Positions 40,365 to 51,689 of a stretch of DNA of 64,000 nucleotides are shown here, piece by piece; within the stretch, counting starts at the first letter, position 1; every line of letters starts with the position of its first letter. Position numbers and translations under genes: made by a program. Source of the stretch: Hymenobacter norwichensis DSM 15439 (lineage in GTDB: Bacteria; Bacteroidota; Bacteroidia; Cytophagales; Hymenobacteraceae); assembly GCF_000420705.1 (NCBI RefSeq), contig NZ_ATVL01000008.1, positions 310,001-374,000 of the forward strand. Direction: 5' to 3'. Below the pieces are notes generated by a model, which was given only the letters and a program-made list of their open reading frames with translations, was not told where the DNA came from and did no database searches.

Positions 40365-42386
40365 TTAACTAGTAAAAAAGGATTGCAGTTGATTCATTTC
40401 CAGCATCACCAGCGTGCGGCGACCGTCGGGCGTGTAGCCGGGCACTTGGCAGGCAAAGAGCCGGTCTACGAGGGCTGTCATTTCGGTATCGGAGAGGCGA
40501 GCAGTGGCGGCGTTGGAGGCCACCCGGCGGGCCAGGGCGCGGGCCATCTGTTCGCGGCGTTCCAGCTTCACCGGGCCAGCCGAGTTGCGGAACTGCTCGA
40601 TAAGGCCTTCGAGCAGCTCTTTCTCGTCGCGGGCGGGTACGTCGGCCGGGATGCCTTCCACGGCAATGGTGTGCTTGCCGAAATCGGTGAAGCGGAAGCC
40701 GAGGGCGCGTAGGGCTTCTTCCACTTCGCGCAGTATTGCGAAATCCTGGGGCGAAAACGTGACGGTGCGCGGAAACAACAGCGTTTGGGAAGTACCGGTT
40801 TCGCGCTGCAATTCCTGGGCGTACTGCTCGTACAGAATCCGCTCCCGGGCAGCCGCCTGGTCAATCAGCATCAGCCCCGATTTCACGGGCACTAACAGAT
40901 ACTGTTGGTGCAGTTGCAGCACCTTGCTGCCCACCCCTGCTCCGGCAGCGTCGCGTAAGGGCAGCTGGGGCGTAGGCGGCACGACTTGTACAACGGGCGT
41001 AACCGGCAATTGGGTTGCAACGGGGACCTCAGCCGCCGCCTGCGCCGCTTCCAGAGCCGCCGCCGACGGTACGGGCACGCCAATGGCCGTGGCTTCGCGC
41101 TCCACGTCAGGCACGTTCAGTTGGCTCAACGACTTGTAGAACTCTTCCAGCTCGCGCTTGGCCTGGTCGGTGGGGCGTGGGGGCACCTGCCGCTCGTAAG
41201 CATCGGAACGGTTGGTGCTGCCGGAGTTGCTGCGTGGCTCCCGCGGCGTAGGTTGGGCCGCCGCCGAAGCCGCCGAGGCTAGTGCATCGGGCCGGAAGTT
41301 GGCAGCGTCAAACGAGCTTTTCTGGTCGCCGGAAAGGCGCAGGGGCTGGATGGGCGCAAAGTTCACGTCGCCGTCGAAATCCAGGGACGGGGCCATGTTG
41401 TGCAAGCCCAGGCTTTGCTTCACGGCAGCGCGCACAATGGCGTAAACCGTTTTCTCGTCCTCGAACTTGATTTCCGTTTTGGTGGGATGCACGTTAATGT
41501 CAATGGACTTCGGGTCGAGGTCCAGAAACAGCACGTAGAACGGGAAAGTATCCTTGGGCAACAGGCCCTCATAAGCCGTCAGCACGGCGTGATTGAGGTA
41601 GGCCGAGCGGATGAAGCGGTTGTTGACAAAGAAGAACTGGTCGCCGCGGCTCTTCTTCGCCGACTCCGGCTTGCCGATAAAGCCCCGCACCGCAATAAAG
41701 GGAGTCACTTCTTCGCAGGCGGCCAGCTGTTCTTTGTAGCCGTTGCCGAGCAAGCTCACAATACGCTGACCTAGCTTGCCGGCTGGCAGGTTGAATACCT
41801 CCAGGTCGTTTTGGAACAGCGAAAAAGCAATCTGCGGGTTAGCCAGCGCAATGTGCTGAAACTCGTCGAGGATGTGCCGCATTTCCACGGCGTTGCTCTT
41901 GAGAAAGTTGCGGCGGGCCGGCACGTTGAAGAACAAGTTCTTCACGCTGATGCTGGTGCCATCGGGGCAGGCTACGGGTTGCTGGCTGGTAATCTGGGAG
42001 CCTTCCACGAGCAGTAGCGTACCGGTGTCCTGGTCGCGGGGCTTGGTACGCAACTCCACCTGGGCCACAGCCGCAATGGAAGCCAGCGCCTCGCCTCGGA
42101 AGCCGAGGGTACGGATGCGGAACAGGTCGTCGGTGGTGCGGATCTTGCTGGTGGCGTGGCGCTCCAGGCTCATGCGGGCATCGGTCGGGCTCATACCGGC
42201 GCCGTTGTCCACTACCTGCACTAGCTGTTTGCCAGCGTCTTTGATAATAAGCTGGACCTGAGTTGCCCCGGCGTCAACGGCGTTTTCCAGCAATTCCTTT
42301 ACCGCCGAGGCTGGGCGCTGCACCACTTCACCGGCCGCAATCTGGTTGGCCAAGTATTCGGGAAGCAGCTGAATTATGTCGGCCAT
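40365..42386 (-). CDS. mutL: DNA mismatch repair protein MutL, altered endonuclease motif
   Basis: 673 residues. The N-terminal GHKL ATPase is intact: ENAVDAGAT (about 36), DNGAGM, RGEALASIAAV. A variable Ala/Pro-rich linker (about 350-470) follows, then the dimerisation domain. The metal-dependent nick motif of endonuclease-type MutL, DQHAxxE, here reads LIDQAAARERILYE (about residue 505): Asp, Gln and Glu remain but His is Ala. So this MutL may lack nicking activity. It is a mismatch-repair matchmaker working with MutS. The start at 42386 is unambiguous. A TTG-N20-TACTTTTG promoter match lies 253 bases upstream on the minus strand. Confidence 0.94.
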   Translation of the reverse strand: MADIIQLLPEYLANQIAAGEVVQRPASAVKELLENAVDAGATQVQLIIKDAGKQLVQVVDNGAGMSPTDARMSLERHATSKIRTTDDLFRIRTLGFRGEALASIAAVAQVELRTKPRDQDTGTLLLVEGSQITSQQPVACPDGTSISVKNLFFNVPARRNFLKSNAVEMRHILDEFQHIALANPQIAFSLFQNDLEVFNLPAGKLGQRIVSLLGNGYKEQLAACEEVTPFIAVRGFIGKPESAKKSRGDQFFFVNNRFIRSAYLNHAVLTAYEGLLPKDTFPFYVLFLDLDPKSIDINVHPTKTEIKFEDEKTVYAIVRAAVKQSLGLHNMAPSLDFDGDVNFAPIQPLRLSGDQKSSFDAANFRPDALASAASAAAQPTPREPRSNSGSTNRSDAYERQVPPRPTDQAKRELEEFYKSLSQLNVPDVEREATAIGVPVPSAAALEAAQAAAEVPVATQLPVTPVVQVVPPTPQLPLRDAAGAGVGSKVLQLHQQYLLVPVKSGLMLIDQAAARERILYEQYAQELQRETGTSQTLLFPRTVTFSPQDFAILREVEEALRALGFRFTDFGKHTIAVEGIPADVPARDEKELLEGLIEQFRNSAGPVKLERREQMARALARRVASNAATARLSDTEMTALVDRLFACQVPGYTPDGRRTLVMLEMNQLQSFFTS

Positions 42387-42704
42387 GCCAAGGAGAGAAA
42401 GTAGATACGAAAGTTGAAAATGAACACGTTAAGCCACTGTAACATTGCATTCCGGCGGCGCTTATGCATCCGACCACCAAAAAATATCCGTAAGTTTGCG
42501 GCCAACATTCGTGTGTAAAGCGCTGCTCGGAACCCCGAAACAACGTTTGGAAAGAAGTTGAACGAAAGGATGCCGCGGACCCGTTATACCGACCGTCGGA
42601 CTATCCGGCCCGCCCTCCTTTTCACTCACGGATTCAAGCAAAAGTAGGGCGAATTCCGCTTGCTTTCAACCTTACCTGTCACGCCAGCATTACTACGGGA
42701 GCCG
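42387..42704. other. Divergent region mutL / GH3 fusion gene
   Basis: 318 bases with opposed promoter candidates. Plus strand: perfect -7 box TAAGTTTG at 42491-42498, 206 bases before the GH3 start. Minus strand: TTG (42669-42667) and TACTTTTG (42646-42639) spaced by 20 bases, toward mutL. The two predicted leaders would overlap. No other structure was seen. Confidence 0.45.
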
Positions 42705-45659
<2,955 letters not shown>

Positions 45660-45783
45660 TTTGTTGTTTCACGCTGTCTGTTCCTTGACCTGCAATTGGC
45701 GGTAAGGCATCCAACCGGGGTGCTTGCCGCCAATTTTTATTTTCAGTGTCCTTGCTCCTGAAGCATCCCCCTCTCCCCCTCTC

Positions 45784-46923
45784 ATGAATATCGGCATCGT
45801 CTGTTATCCTACCTTCGGCGGCTCCGGCGTCGTAGCCACCGAACTCGGTAAAGCCTTGGCCCTGAAGGGTCACCGCGTCCATTTCATCACTTACAGCCAG
45901 CCGGTTCGCCTCGATTTCTTCAACGAGAACCTGTTTTACCACGAAGTCTACATTCCACCGTATCCGCTGTTCCAGTTTCCGCCCTACGAGCTGGCGCTGG
46001 CCAGCAAGATGGTGGACATTGTGCAGAACGAGAAGCTGGATGTGCTGCACGTGCACTACGCCATTCCGCACGCCTCGGCGGCCTATATGGCTAAGCAGAT
46101 TCTGATTACCAAAGGCATCCGGGTGCCGGTCATCACCACCCTGCACGGCACCGACATTACGCTGGTAGGCAAAGATGCCAGCTACGAGCCCGTGGTAACG
46201 TTCAGCATCAATCAGTCGGATGGCGTGACGGCGGTTTCGGCCGATTTGCGCAAGGAAACCTACGAGTACTTCGCCATTGAGAAGGACATTGAGGTGATTC
46301 CCAACTTCATTAACCTCGACCGGTTCAAGAAGCAGGACAAGAGCCACTTCAAGGCCGCCATTGCCCCCGATGGCGAGAAGCTGCTCATCCATACCTCCAA
46401 CTTTCGCTCGGTAAAGCGCGTGGAAGACGTCGTGCACATCTTCGACGGGGTACGCAAGCATGTACCGGCCAAGCTCCTGCTGGTCGGTGACGGCCCCGAC
46501 CGGCCCCGCATCGAGAAAATCTGCCGTGACCTGGGCTTGACCAGTAATGATGTGCGGTTCTTGGGTAAGCTAGAAGCCGTAGAGGAAGTACTGAGCGTAT
46601 CGGACTTGTTCTTGATGCCTTCGGAAAAGGAAAGCTTCGGCTTGGCAGCCCTGGAAGCCATGTCGTGCGAGGTACCGGTTATCAGTACCAACGCCGGCGG
46701 TATTCCTGAGCTGAACGAGCACGGCATTACGGGTATGGTGAGCAACGTGGGCGACGTAGAAGACATGGTAAAAAACGCCCTCTTCGTGCTGGAAGACGAG
46801 AATCTACCCCGATTCAAAGCCGCCGCCCGCGCCCACGCCGAAACCTTTGCTACCGACAAAATAGTGCCACTCTACGAAGCCTGCTACCAGCGTGCCATCG
46901 ACGCGCAATTAACGGCGGTGTAA
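45784..46923 (+). CDS. bshA: N-acetyl-alpha-D-glucosaminyl L-malate synthase
   Basis: First enzyme of bacillithiol synthesis, a GT4 glycosyltransferase that joins GlcNAc to L-malate. The 379-residue product starts with MNIGIVCYPTFGGSGVVATELG (a strong BshA hallmark), has TTLHGTDITLVG near 115, and the acidic pair in EKESFGLAALEAM near 285. The ATG at 45784 is used because the frame upstream lacks family sequence. The other bacillithiol genes (bshB, bshC) are not in this window. Confidence 0.93.
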   Translation: MNIGIVCYPTFGGSGVVATELGKALALKGHRVHFITYSQPVRLDFFNENLFYHEVYIPPYPLFQFPPYELALASKMVDIVQNEKLDVLHVHYAIPHASAAYMAKQILITKGIRVPVITTLHGTDITLVGKDASYEPVVTFSINQSDGVTAVSADLRKETYEYFAIEKDIEVIPNFINLDRFKKQDKSHFKAAIAPDGEKLLIHTSNFRSVKRVEDVVHIFDGVRKHVPAKLLLVGDGPDRPRIEKICRDLGLTSNDVRFLGKLEAVEEVLSVSDLFLMPSEKESFGLAALEAMSCEVPVISTNAGGIPELNEHGITGMVSNVGDVEDMVKNALFVLEDENLPRFKAAARAHAETFATDKIVPLYEACYQRAIDAQLTAV

Positions 46924-46951
46924 CTTCAACTATAGCACTGCATTAACATGA

Positions 46952-46983
46952 AAAAGCCCGCCTGAATCATCGGGCGGGCTTTT
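46952..46983. terminator. Terminator between bshA and nucleotidase
   Basis: AAAAGCCCGCC (46952-46962) pairs perfectly with 46973-46983, with T-run. Bidirectional between convergent genes. Confidence 0.88.
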
Positions 46984-46994
46984 GTTATCAATCC

Positions 46995-47525
46995 TTATAA
47001 GAATATCTCCCCTATTTCCAGCCAACTATGTACGCGGCGGTAGCGGGTTTCGTGCACGTTGTGCGGCGCGTTGAACAGAATACCCTCGCCCCGGAAATTG
47101 TCGAAGTTAAAGGCATTATCGTCGATGAGGTAGTCAGCGTTCAGGATGCTTTTGTCGCCGCAGAACACGTAGTTACGCCACGGAATAAAGGGAAAGTGCT
47201 GTTGCAGCCAGTTGTACTTGTCGAGAAAGGAGTTCGGAAACTCCATAGCCGCAGTGGCAATGAACAACTCGTAGCGCTGCGCCATTTCGCCTAGTACGCG
47301 CTGGCTGTCCGCCATGATAGGCAAATCCTTGAAAAAGCCGGGCCGGTTAGGGTACTCTCGCAGCGCCGCCTGATGCTCGGGTGCCACTACCTCGTGGGCA
47401 TTCTTGCCTTGTAGCTGCTCCAGAGTAATAGTGCTTTGGAAGTCAAGGCCGTACCACTTCTGAAACCGGGCTATGGAATCGGCAATTACCTCATCCATAT
47501 CTACGGCAATGCGGATTTTCGTCAT
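46995..47525 (-). CDS. 5'(3')-deoxyribonucleotidase-like HAD phosphatase
   Basis: 176-residue HAD-superfamily enzyme of the NT5C type. Motif I DMDEVIAD (residues 9-16) carries the nucleophile Asp, motif II is in FIATAAMEFPNS (about 90), and motif III/IV in DYLIDDNAFNFDNF (about 131). Such enzymes dephosphorylate deoxynucleoside monophosphates. It has no signal peptide. It shares strand with the gene ending at 47604, upstream of it, but the 78-base gap holds nothing recognised. Confidence 0.85.
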   Translation of the reverse strand: MTKIRIAVDMDEVIADSIARFQKWYGLDFQSTITLEQLQGKNAHEVVAPEHQAALREYPNRPGFFKDLPIMADSQRVLGEMAQRYELFIATAAMEFPNSFLDKYNWLQQHFPFIPWRNYVFCGDKSILNADYLIDDNAFNFDNFRGEGILFNAPHNVHETRYRRVHSWLEIGEIFL

Positions 47526-47603
47526 GGGTGGAGTTATAGCGAGTGGTTGACTTCTAGGCAGTGGAACAGCTTGATAAGCAAGTGAGCTGGCTCTCTGAAA
47601 AAT

Positions 47604-48140
47604 CTAGAACAGCCCCGCTGCTTCCCGCTTCACGGCTATCAAGGCGCGCTCAGTTGGGTCAGCCTCTTCATTGATTAGCGTTTCGAGGATGCGCTTGGCC
47701 AGTTCGGTGCCGCGTGCCTGCTGGGGTTGTGCAAGCCCTTGGTACGACTTATTGATAACGGTCAGGATGTGCTCTTTAGCCGTCTTTACCTCGGCCCAGG
47801 TTTCGGGGCTCATGTAAAGCTGCTGCGACAGATTGTGCTCGTATTCGGCCCGAATTTCTTGAAGTAGCAGGCGGTGATAATCGGGGGCAGTTTGGCCGGC
47901 GCTGCCGAGCCGGATAAGCATGTTATTGGGCGTAATACGCTCTAGCAGCAGCGTAACGCGCTCTAAGGCTTGTAAACGCAGCGGCAACGTGGTTTTAGTG
48001 GATTCGAGGCGCAACTCAATCAGGCGGCGCTGCTGCTCTTTCTCCAAGTATTGCCGAATCAAGTAAAAAATAGATCCGGCCACGATGAGAGCCGGCAAAA
48101 CAATCTTAAGCAAATCGAAGAGGTAAGCGGTAGTATCCAT
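47604..48140 (-). CDS. Membrane-anchored hypothetical protein
   Basis: 178 residues: one N-terminal membrane helix (about residues 9-28) followed by a charged helical region (YLEKEQQRRLIELRLESTKTTLPLRLQALERVTLLLERITP) and a helical domain. This arrangement is a widespread Bacteroidota hypothetical family of unknown function (DUF7935-like as I recall). The probable location is the inner membrane with the soluble part in the cytoplasm. Confidence 0.6.
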   Translation of the reverse strand: MDTTAYLFDLLKIVLPALIVAGSIFYLIRQYLEKEQQRRLIELRLESTKTTLPLRLQALERVTLLLERITPNNMLIRLGSAGQTAPDYHRLLLQEIRAEYEHNLSQQLYMSPETWAEVKTAKEHILTVINKSYQGLAQPQQARGTELAKRILETLINEEADPTERALIAVKREAAGLF

Positions 48141-48438
48141 CAGAAGAGGTTACGAACAGAAAGTAAGCAGAAGGGATAAGCAGAAAGCTACGACCCAAAG
48201 CCGCCGATGGTTGGGGCCAAAAAAGGTAGCTTGGGTAGTGTAAGCCCTCTTTCGAGCAAGCTGGCACGATTTTTCTACTGCCAAAGATACACCGTGAACC
48301 CCAGGCACCGCTACACTGTTGTAGTCAACGAAGGCCTTTTCAAGGATATCAAAGGATACCTCTTGAAATAGTCTAGGCTTCACAATACTGTCTGGCTTTG
48401 TATCTTTACGGCCTTACTTCCCTAAACAAGAACACACT
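48141..48438. other. Divergent gap upstream of the Fe-S carrier gene
   Basis: 298 bases. Minus strand: perfect -7 match TATCTTTG at 48289-48282 and a 7-of-8 match at 48228-48221. Plus strand: TATCTTTA at 48401-48408, 30 bases before the next gene. A 77-codon frame here lacks protein-like features. Confidence 0.4.
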
Positions 48439-48792
48439 ATGGCAACCGCCGTTTCCACCAAACTTGCTCCTATTAGCCTCACGCCCCGTGCGCTGGAAGA
48501 GGTTCGGAATATTTTAGTTGAAAAGAACGTTCCCGGCGAATATGGCCTGCGCGTAGGTGTGCAGGGCGGTGGCTGCTCGGGCATGAGCTATCTGCTCGGC
48601 TTCGACAAGCCCAAGGAGCAGGACGAAGTTTTCGACCTTGATGGCGTATTGCTCATCATGGATAAGAAGCACGCCATGTACGTGCTGGGTATGGAAGTTG
48701 ACTTCCAAGACGGCCTCAACGCCCGCGGCTTCGTCTTCAACAACCCCCAAGCTAAGAGCACCTGCGGCTGCGGCTCTTCGTTCTCGTCGTAA
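48439..48792 (+). CDS. A-type iron-sulfur carrier protein (ErpA/IscA/SufA family)
   Basis: 117 residues with the three conserved cysteines of the family: GGGCSGMSYLLGF (about residue 49) and the C-terminal STCGCGSS pair (about 112-114). It carries or assembles Fe-S clusters for delivery to target enzymes. No suf or isc genes are adjacent, so it is an isolated carrier and erpA/sufA cannot be told apart by sequence alone. A bidirectional terminator lies right behind it. Confidence 0.92.
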   Translation: MATAVSTKLAPISLTPRALEEVRNILVEKNVPGEYGLRVGVQGGGCSGMSYLLGFDKPKEQDEVFDLDGVLLIMDKKHAMYVLGMEVDFQDGLNARGFVFNNPQAKSTCGCGSSFSS

Positions 48793-48817
48793 GCAAGCAG
48801 TTTTTAGTTATAATTAT

Positions 48818-48847
48818 AAAAGCTCCGACCTCACGGTCGGAGCTTTT
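48818..48847. terminator. Bidirectional terminator
   Basis: AAAAGCTCCGACC (48818-48830) pairs perfectly with 48835-48847. It overlaps the stop codon region of the convergent minus-strand gene ending at 48831. Confidence 0.88.
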
Positions 48848-49508
48848 GTGTGTGTTCTAGCCAAGCCTGCTCTAATCTATGTTTTGGCTGGTCAACGGCG
48901 ATCCACGTTGCGAGGTCTATTTCTCCGGGATAATTTACCAACTCGCGGTATGGGTTTTCTGCTAGGATATAATGAAAGTAAAATTGCTCCCCAGTTTGAA
49001 GCTGCGGAATGCGGGTACATATTCCACGTTTATCAGACGTTATTGATGTCACTTCAATGAGACTATTCCATAAGGGTGACGCTAATCGTAAAGGCATCCA
49101 ATCATTCGCGTAAGCTCTTTGCGCCATTGCCTCTTCATCTTCTGCACCTATATGAAGCTGTCGGACACCGTTCTCAAATTCTATTGCACATAAGTACTGC
49201 CCAGTGGTGGTTTGGCCTTCAATATTATCTTCTGACTGCAATCCTGCGCTGAAGGTTAACTGTTCGTCACCTGCATTGTGCTTGGTGATGTAAAACAACC
49301 AAGCTATTGCTGCTTCTACTTGCATACTTGAGGGTAACCACTCTGGCGGAGTTGTAAGTTTTCGAACCTCTACCGTATGCCCTACAGTCCTGAATATGTC
49401 GGCCTCATTTTCAACGGGAAACAGATTATCACTGGTTTGAAGCTGTAACTCAATCAGCCCTAACTGTGACTGATGTGCTTTTCGAAATATGGTAGTAGCA
49501 ACTGACAT
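48831..49508 (-). CDS. Hypothetical protein, AT-rich gene
   Basis: 225 residues, not recognised; no signal peptide or membrane helix, with Trp/Tyr-rich segments (AIAWLFYITKHNAG, GEQFYFHYILAENPYREL). Base composition and codon use are clearly more AT-rich than most genes here, hinting at transfer from another source. Its stop codon lies inside the stem of the shared terminator. Confidence 0.6.
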   Translation of the reverse strand: MSVATTIFRKAHQSQLGLIELQLQTSDNLFPVENEADIFRTVGHTVEVRKLTTPPEWLPSSMQVEAAIAWLFYITKHNAGDEQLTFSAGLQSEDNIEGQTTTGQYLCAIEFENGVRQLHIGAEDEEAMAQRAYANDWMPLRLASPLWNSLIEVTSITSDKRGICTRIPQLQTGEQFYFHYILAENPYRELVNYPGEIDLATWIAVDQPKHRLEQAWLEHTQKLRP

Positions 49509-49540
49509 AACTTATCTGTAACCGGCTGATGTAGTTCTCA

Positions 49541-50500
49541 TTAAAACTCCAGCGGCTGCCCCTGCTCCGGAAATATTAGCTTCACTTGTAGCTTGTTGGC
49601 TTCAGTGAGTTGCTGCCGGATGGTGGCTTCATTGCCAGGCGTGGGCTTGATGTGGGTGACAACCACCGGTAAGCCACGAAGGGCGGCTAGTCCCGTTAGC
49701 TGGCTAAGGTGCTGCATTTCCTGCATCAGCAGGGCGGGCGTTAGGTGCCCAAATAGCTGCTTCTCCGGCTGTTCGTTGGGGTACGAGGCTTCGATGAAAA
49801 TGGCTTTGAGTTGGCGAGCTTTCACCAGCGGCTGCACGGCTTGCCATACCGCGTGCAGGTTATGGCTCTGCTCTACGGCATCGGCGCCGGTGTCGCCGAG
49901 GTACAGGAGGTAGCTGTTCTGGTAGCGTACCAGGAATGCCGCGCTCTGGTAGGGCTTGCCGTGGCTGAGCGCAAACGCCTGTACCTGGAGTGGCGTGTGC
50001 TCAATAGCCGTTTCCTGCTGAGGCACCAACTCCCGCAACTGGTATTTGCCCATGGCTGGTGGGTTGCCGCCACTCCCAAAATTAGGCCAGGCCCGCCAGT
50101 TAAAATAGTCGTTCTGAATGGTGGATAGGCAGTTCTGAAGGCCGTAGATGCTTTTCGGCGTATCATCGGGGGCGTTGAGCAGCAGGCCAGCCACATGGTC
50201 CAGGTGGGCATGCGAAATCAGGTAGGCTTTGATGTTGGTGCGCACTACGTTGCTGGTCGGCCCGGTAAATACCTTGTTGGCAACGGCCTTTTCCACACCG
50301 CTATACACCGTGCCGGCATCCAAACACACGTAGTCAGTAGCGCCAGCCGGCGCCACCAGATACGCCGAAAGGTTGTTTTCGGCCAGCCCACCTTTCACGC
50401 CCAGCGGTACTACTGTGAAGGCGGGGGCAGTTGTTTGGGCCCTAACGTGCAGGCCAGCACCCAATAACAAAAACAGCCAAAGCCCATCCCGAAGGCGCAT
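49541..50500 (-). CDS. Class II 3',5'-cyclic-nucleotide phosphodiesterase, secreted
   Basis: 319 residues with a signal peptide (MRLRDGLWLFLLLGAGLHVRA) and a metallo-beta-lactamase fold. The zinc motif AYLISHAHLDHVAGL (about 95-110) and the early NNLSAYLVAP, plus a late TPALLMQEM, match the class II cAMP phosphodiesterase group (PF02112). Being exported, it would act on cyclic nucleotides in the periplasm. It is the last gene of a three-gene minus-strand set (50974, 50520, 49541) with gaps of 4 and 19 bases. Confidence 0.82.
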   Translation of the reverse strand: MRLRDGLWLFLLLGAGLHVRAQTTAPAFTVVPLGVKGGLAENNLSAYLVAPAGATDYVCLDAGTVYSGVEKAVANKVFTGPTSNVVRTNIKAYLISHAHLDHVAGLLLNAPDDTPKSIYGLQNCLSTIQNDYFNWRAWPNFGSGGNPPAMGKYQLRELVPQQETAIEHTPLQVQAFALSHGKPYQSAAFLVRYQNSYLLYLGDTGADAVEQSHNLHAVWQAVQPLVKARQLKAIFIEASYPNEQPEKQLFGHLTPALLMQEMQHLSQLTGLAALRGLPVVVTHIKPTPGNEATIRQQLTEANKLQVKLIFPEQGQPLEF

Positions 50501-50519
50501 ACAAGTGCAGTTATAATTA

Positions 50520-50969
50520 TCAGACGCTATTCAAGTGACTTTCCCACTCTTCTGCTATCATTTCAAACCGGACCTCACCGCTGCTGCTATGGCCAGTTTC
50601 CTGCCAGCCGTGTCGCCGGTAGAATTCCTCGGCGCGAGTGCCAGGAGCAGTACTGAGTGACACGGTTTGCGAGGTTTGGGCGAAATACCACGCCAGCATC
50701 AGGTGGTGCAGTTGCTTGCCGATGCTGTGCCCCACAAACTCGGGCCGCACGAACAACGCCCATATGCTGTGCCCCTCTAAATCGACAATGGCAAACCCAA
50801 CTACCTGCCCTGCTACTTTGCACAGCCAGCCTTTGCCGCGGCGGGTGAGGTAGTCGGCAGTATTTTCGGCGGTTACCAGGGCTCGGTTGCGCAATACGTT
50901 TTCCGTCACGGCGTAGCGCACTTCAAATAGGGCCGGAATATCGGCAAGGGTGGCTTCGCGGAACAGCAT
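50520..50969 (-). CDS. GNAT-family N-acetyltransferase
   Basis: 149 residues of the acetyl-CoA-dependent GNAT fold: REATLADIPALFEVRYAVTENV at the start, and the acetyl-CoA loop in FVRPEFVGHSIGKQLHHLML (usually R/Q-x-x-G-x-G/A; here H-S-I-G). The C-terminal FYRRHGWQETG is typical. The substrate (amine of a metabolite, antibiotic or protein) is unknown. Four bases separate it from the upstream gene. Confidence 0.85.
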   Translation of the reverse strand: MLFREATLADIPALFEVRYAVTENVLRNRALVTAENTADYLTRRGKGWLCKVAGQVVGFAIVDLEGHSIWALFVRPEFVGHSIGKQLHHLMLAWYFAQTSQTVSLSTAPGTRAEEFYRRHGWQETGHSSSGEVRFEMIAEEWESHLNSV

Positions 50970-50973
50970 GGAA

Positions 50974-51609
50974 CTAACTGAAATCGTAGGGGTAGCCGAT
51001 AACTTGCAAATCCACTTCCAGCGCGGCCCAGTCGTTTATCTCGCTGTTGATGGCCAGGACCAGGGGTTTGGTAAGCGGCTCGTGGCGGTAGATACTGGCT
51101 ACGGCTTCGGTTTCGATGGGTTCCCGCTCGGTTTCGTCGAGGTAATATTCGTTGGCCCACTCGGCGTAGGTATCGGGGTTGCCGTCGAAGATATCCAGCA
51201 GGTCTTCCGAACCGTCATCCTCGTTGTCGAGGGGGCCGGTTTGCCAGCCGTAGCGCAGCGTGTACCAAAGGCAGAACGTAGTACCGATGGAGTTAACTGG
51301 CTCCCCAAACACAAACTCGTCGAATACTGCGGGCAGCCCCCGGGTGATGCGTGATTTTTCGGGCTGCTCCAGGCCATCGGCGTAGCCGTTTATCACGCAG
51401 CCTTCGGGCCGGAACAACACTAGCATTTGGTCCCCTTCGCCGTCGTTCATCTCGAAAAACTCTTCCCCTGCATCCCAAGTGGCATCGTAGGAATAATAGC
51501 GGTACTCGGGTTCGGGCGAGTTGAGGGCATCAAGCACTGCCAGCGCCTTACACAGGCGTTGCAACGCGCTGCTGTCGGGCAACCCGGCGTGGTTCTGAGT
51601 GGAAATCAT
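50974..51609 (-). CDS. Hypothetical acidic protein
   Basis: 211 residues, strongly acidic, no signal peptide. Aromatic-rich patches such as YRYYSYDATWDAGEEFFEMNDGEG and a late AINSEINDWAALEVDLQVIGYPYDFS are visible. I do not recognise a family, although the profile resembles conserved cytosolic proteins of Bacteroidota and immunity-type proteins. It is first in the unit with the GNAT and phosphodiesterase genes. Confidence 0.6.
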   Translation of the reverse strand: MISTQNHAGLPDSSALQRLCKALAVLDALNSPEPEYRYYSYDATWDAGEEFFEMNDGEGDQMLVLFRPEGCVINGYADGLEQPEKSRITRGLPAVFDEFVFGEPVNSIGTTFCLWYTLRYGWQTGPLDNEDDGSEDLLDIFDGNPDTYAEWANEYYLDETEREPIETEAVASIYRHEPLTKPLVLAINSEINDWAALEVDLQVIGYPYDFS

Positions 51610-51689
51610 AGCGGTGTGGTTGGTGGAAGCTGCTTTTACGGGGCCTAAAATAAAGCCAATAAGCTACATTGGCTTTTCTTATTTCTCCT

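Noticed and set aside
42491..42498. GH3 gene promoter as certain
   Set aside because: Box is perfect but the leader would be about 200 bases and no -33 element fits; kept as a low-confidence note.
48150..48383. 77-codon minus-strand frame in the gap before the Fe-S carrier gene
   Set aside because: Weakly protein-like but no family, and it overlaps likely promoter sequence for both neighbours.
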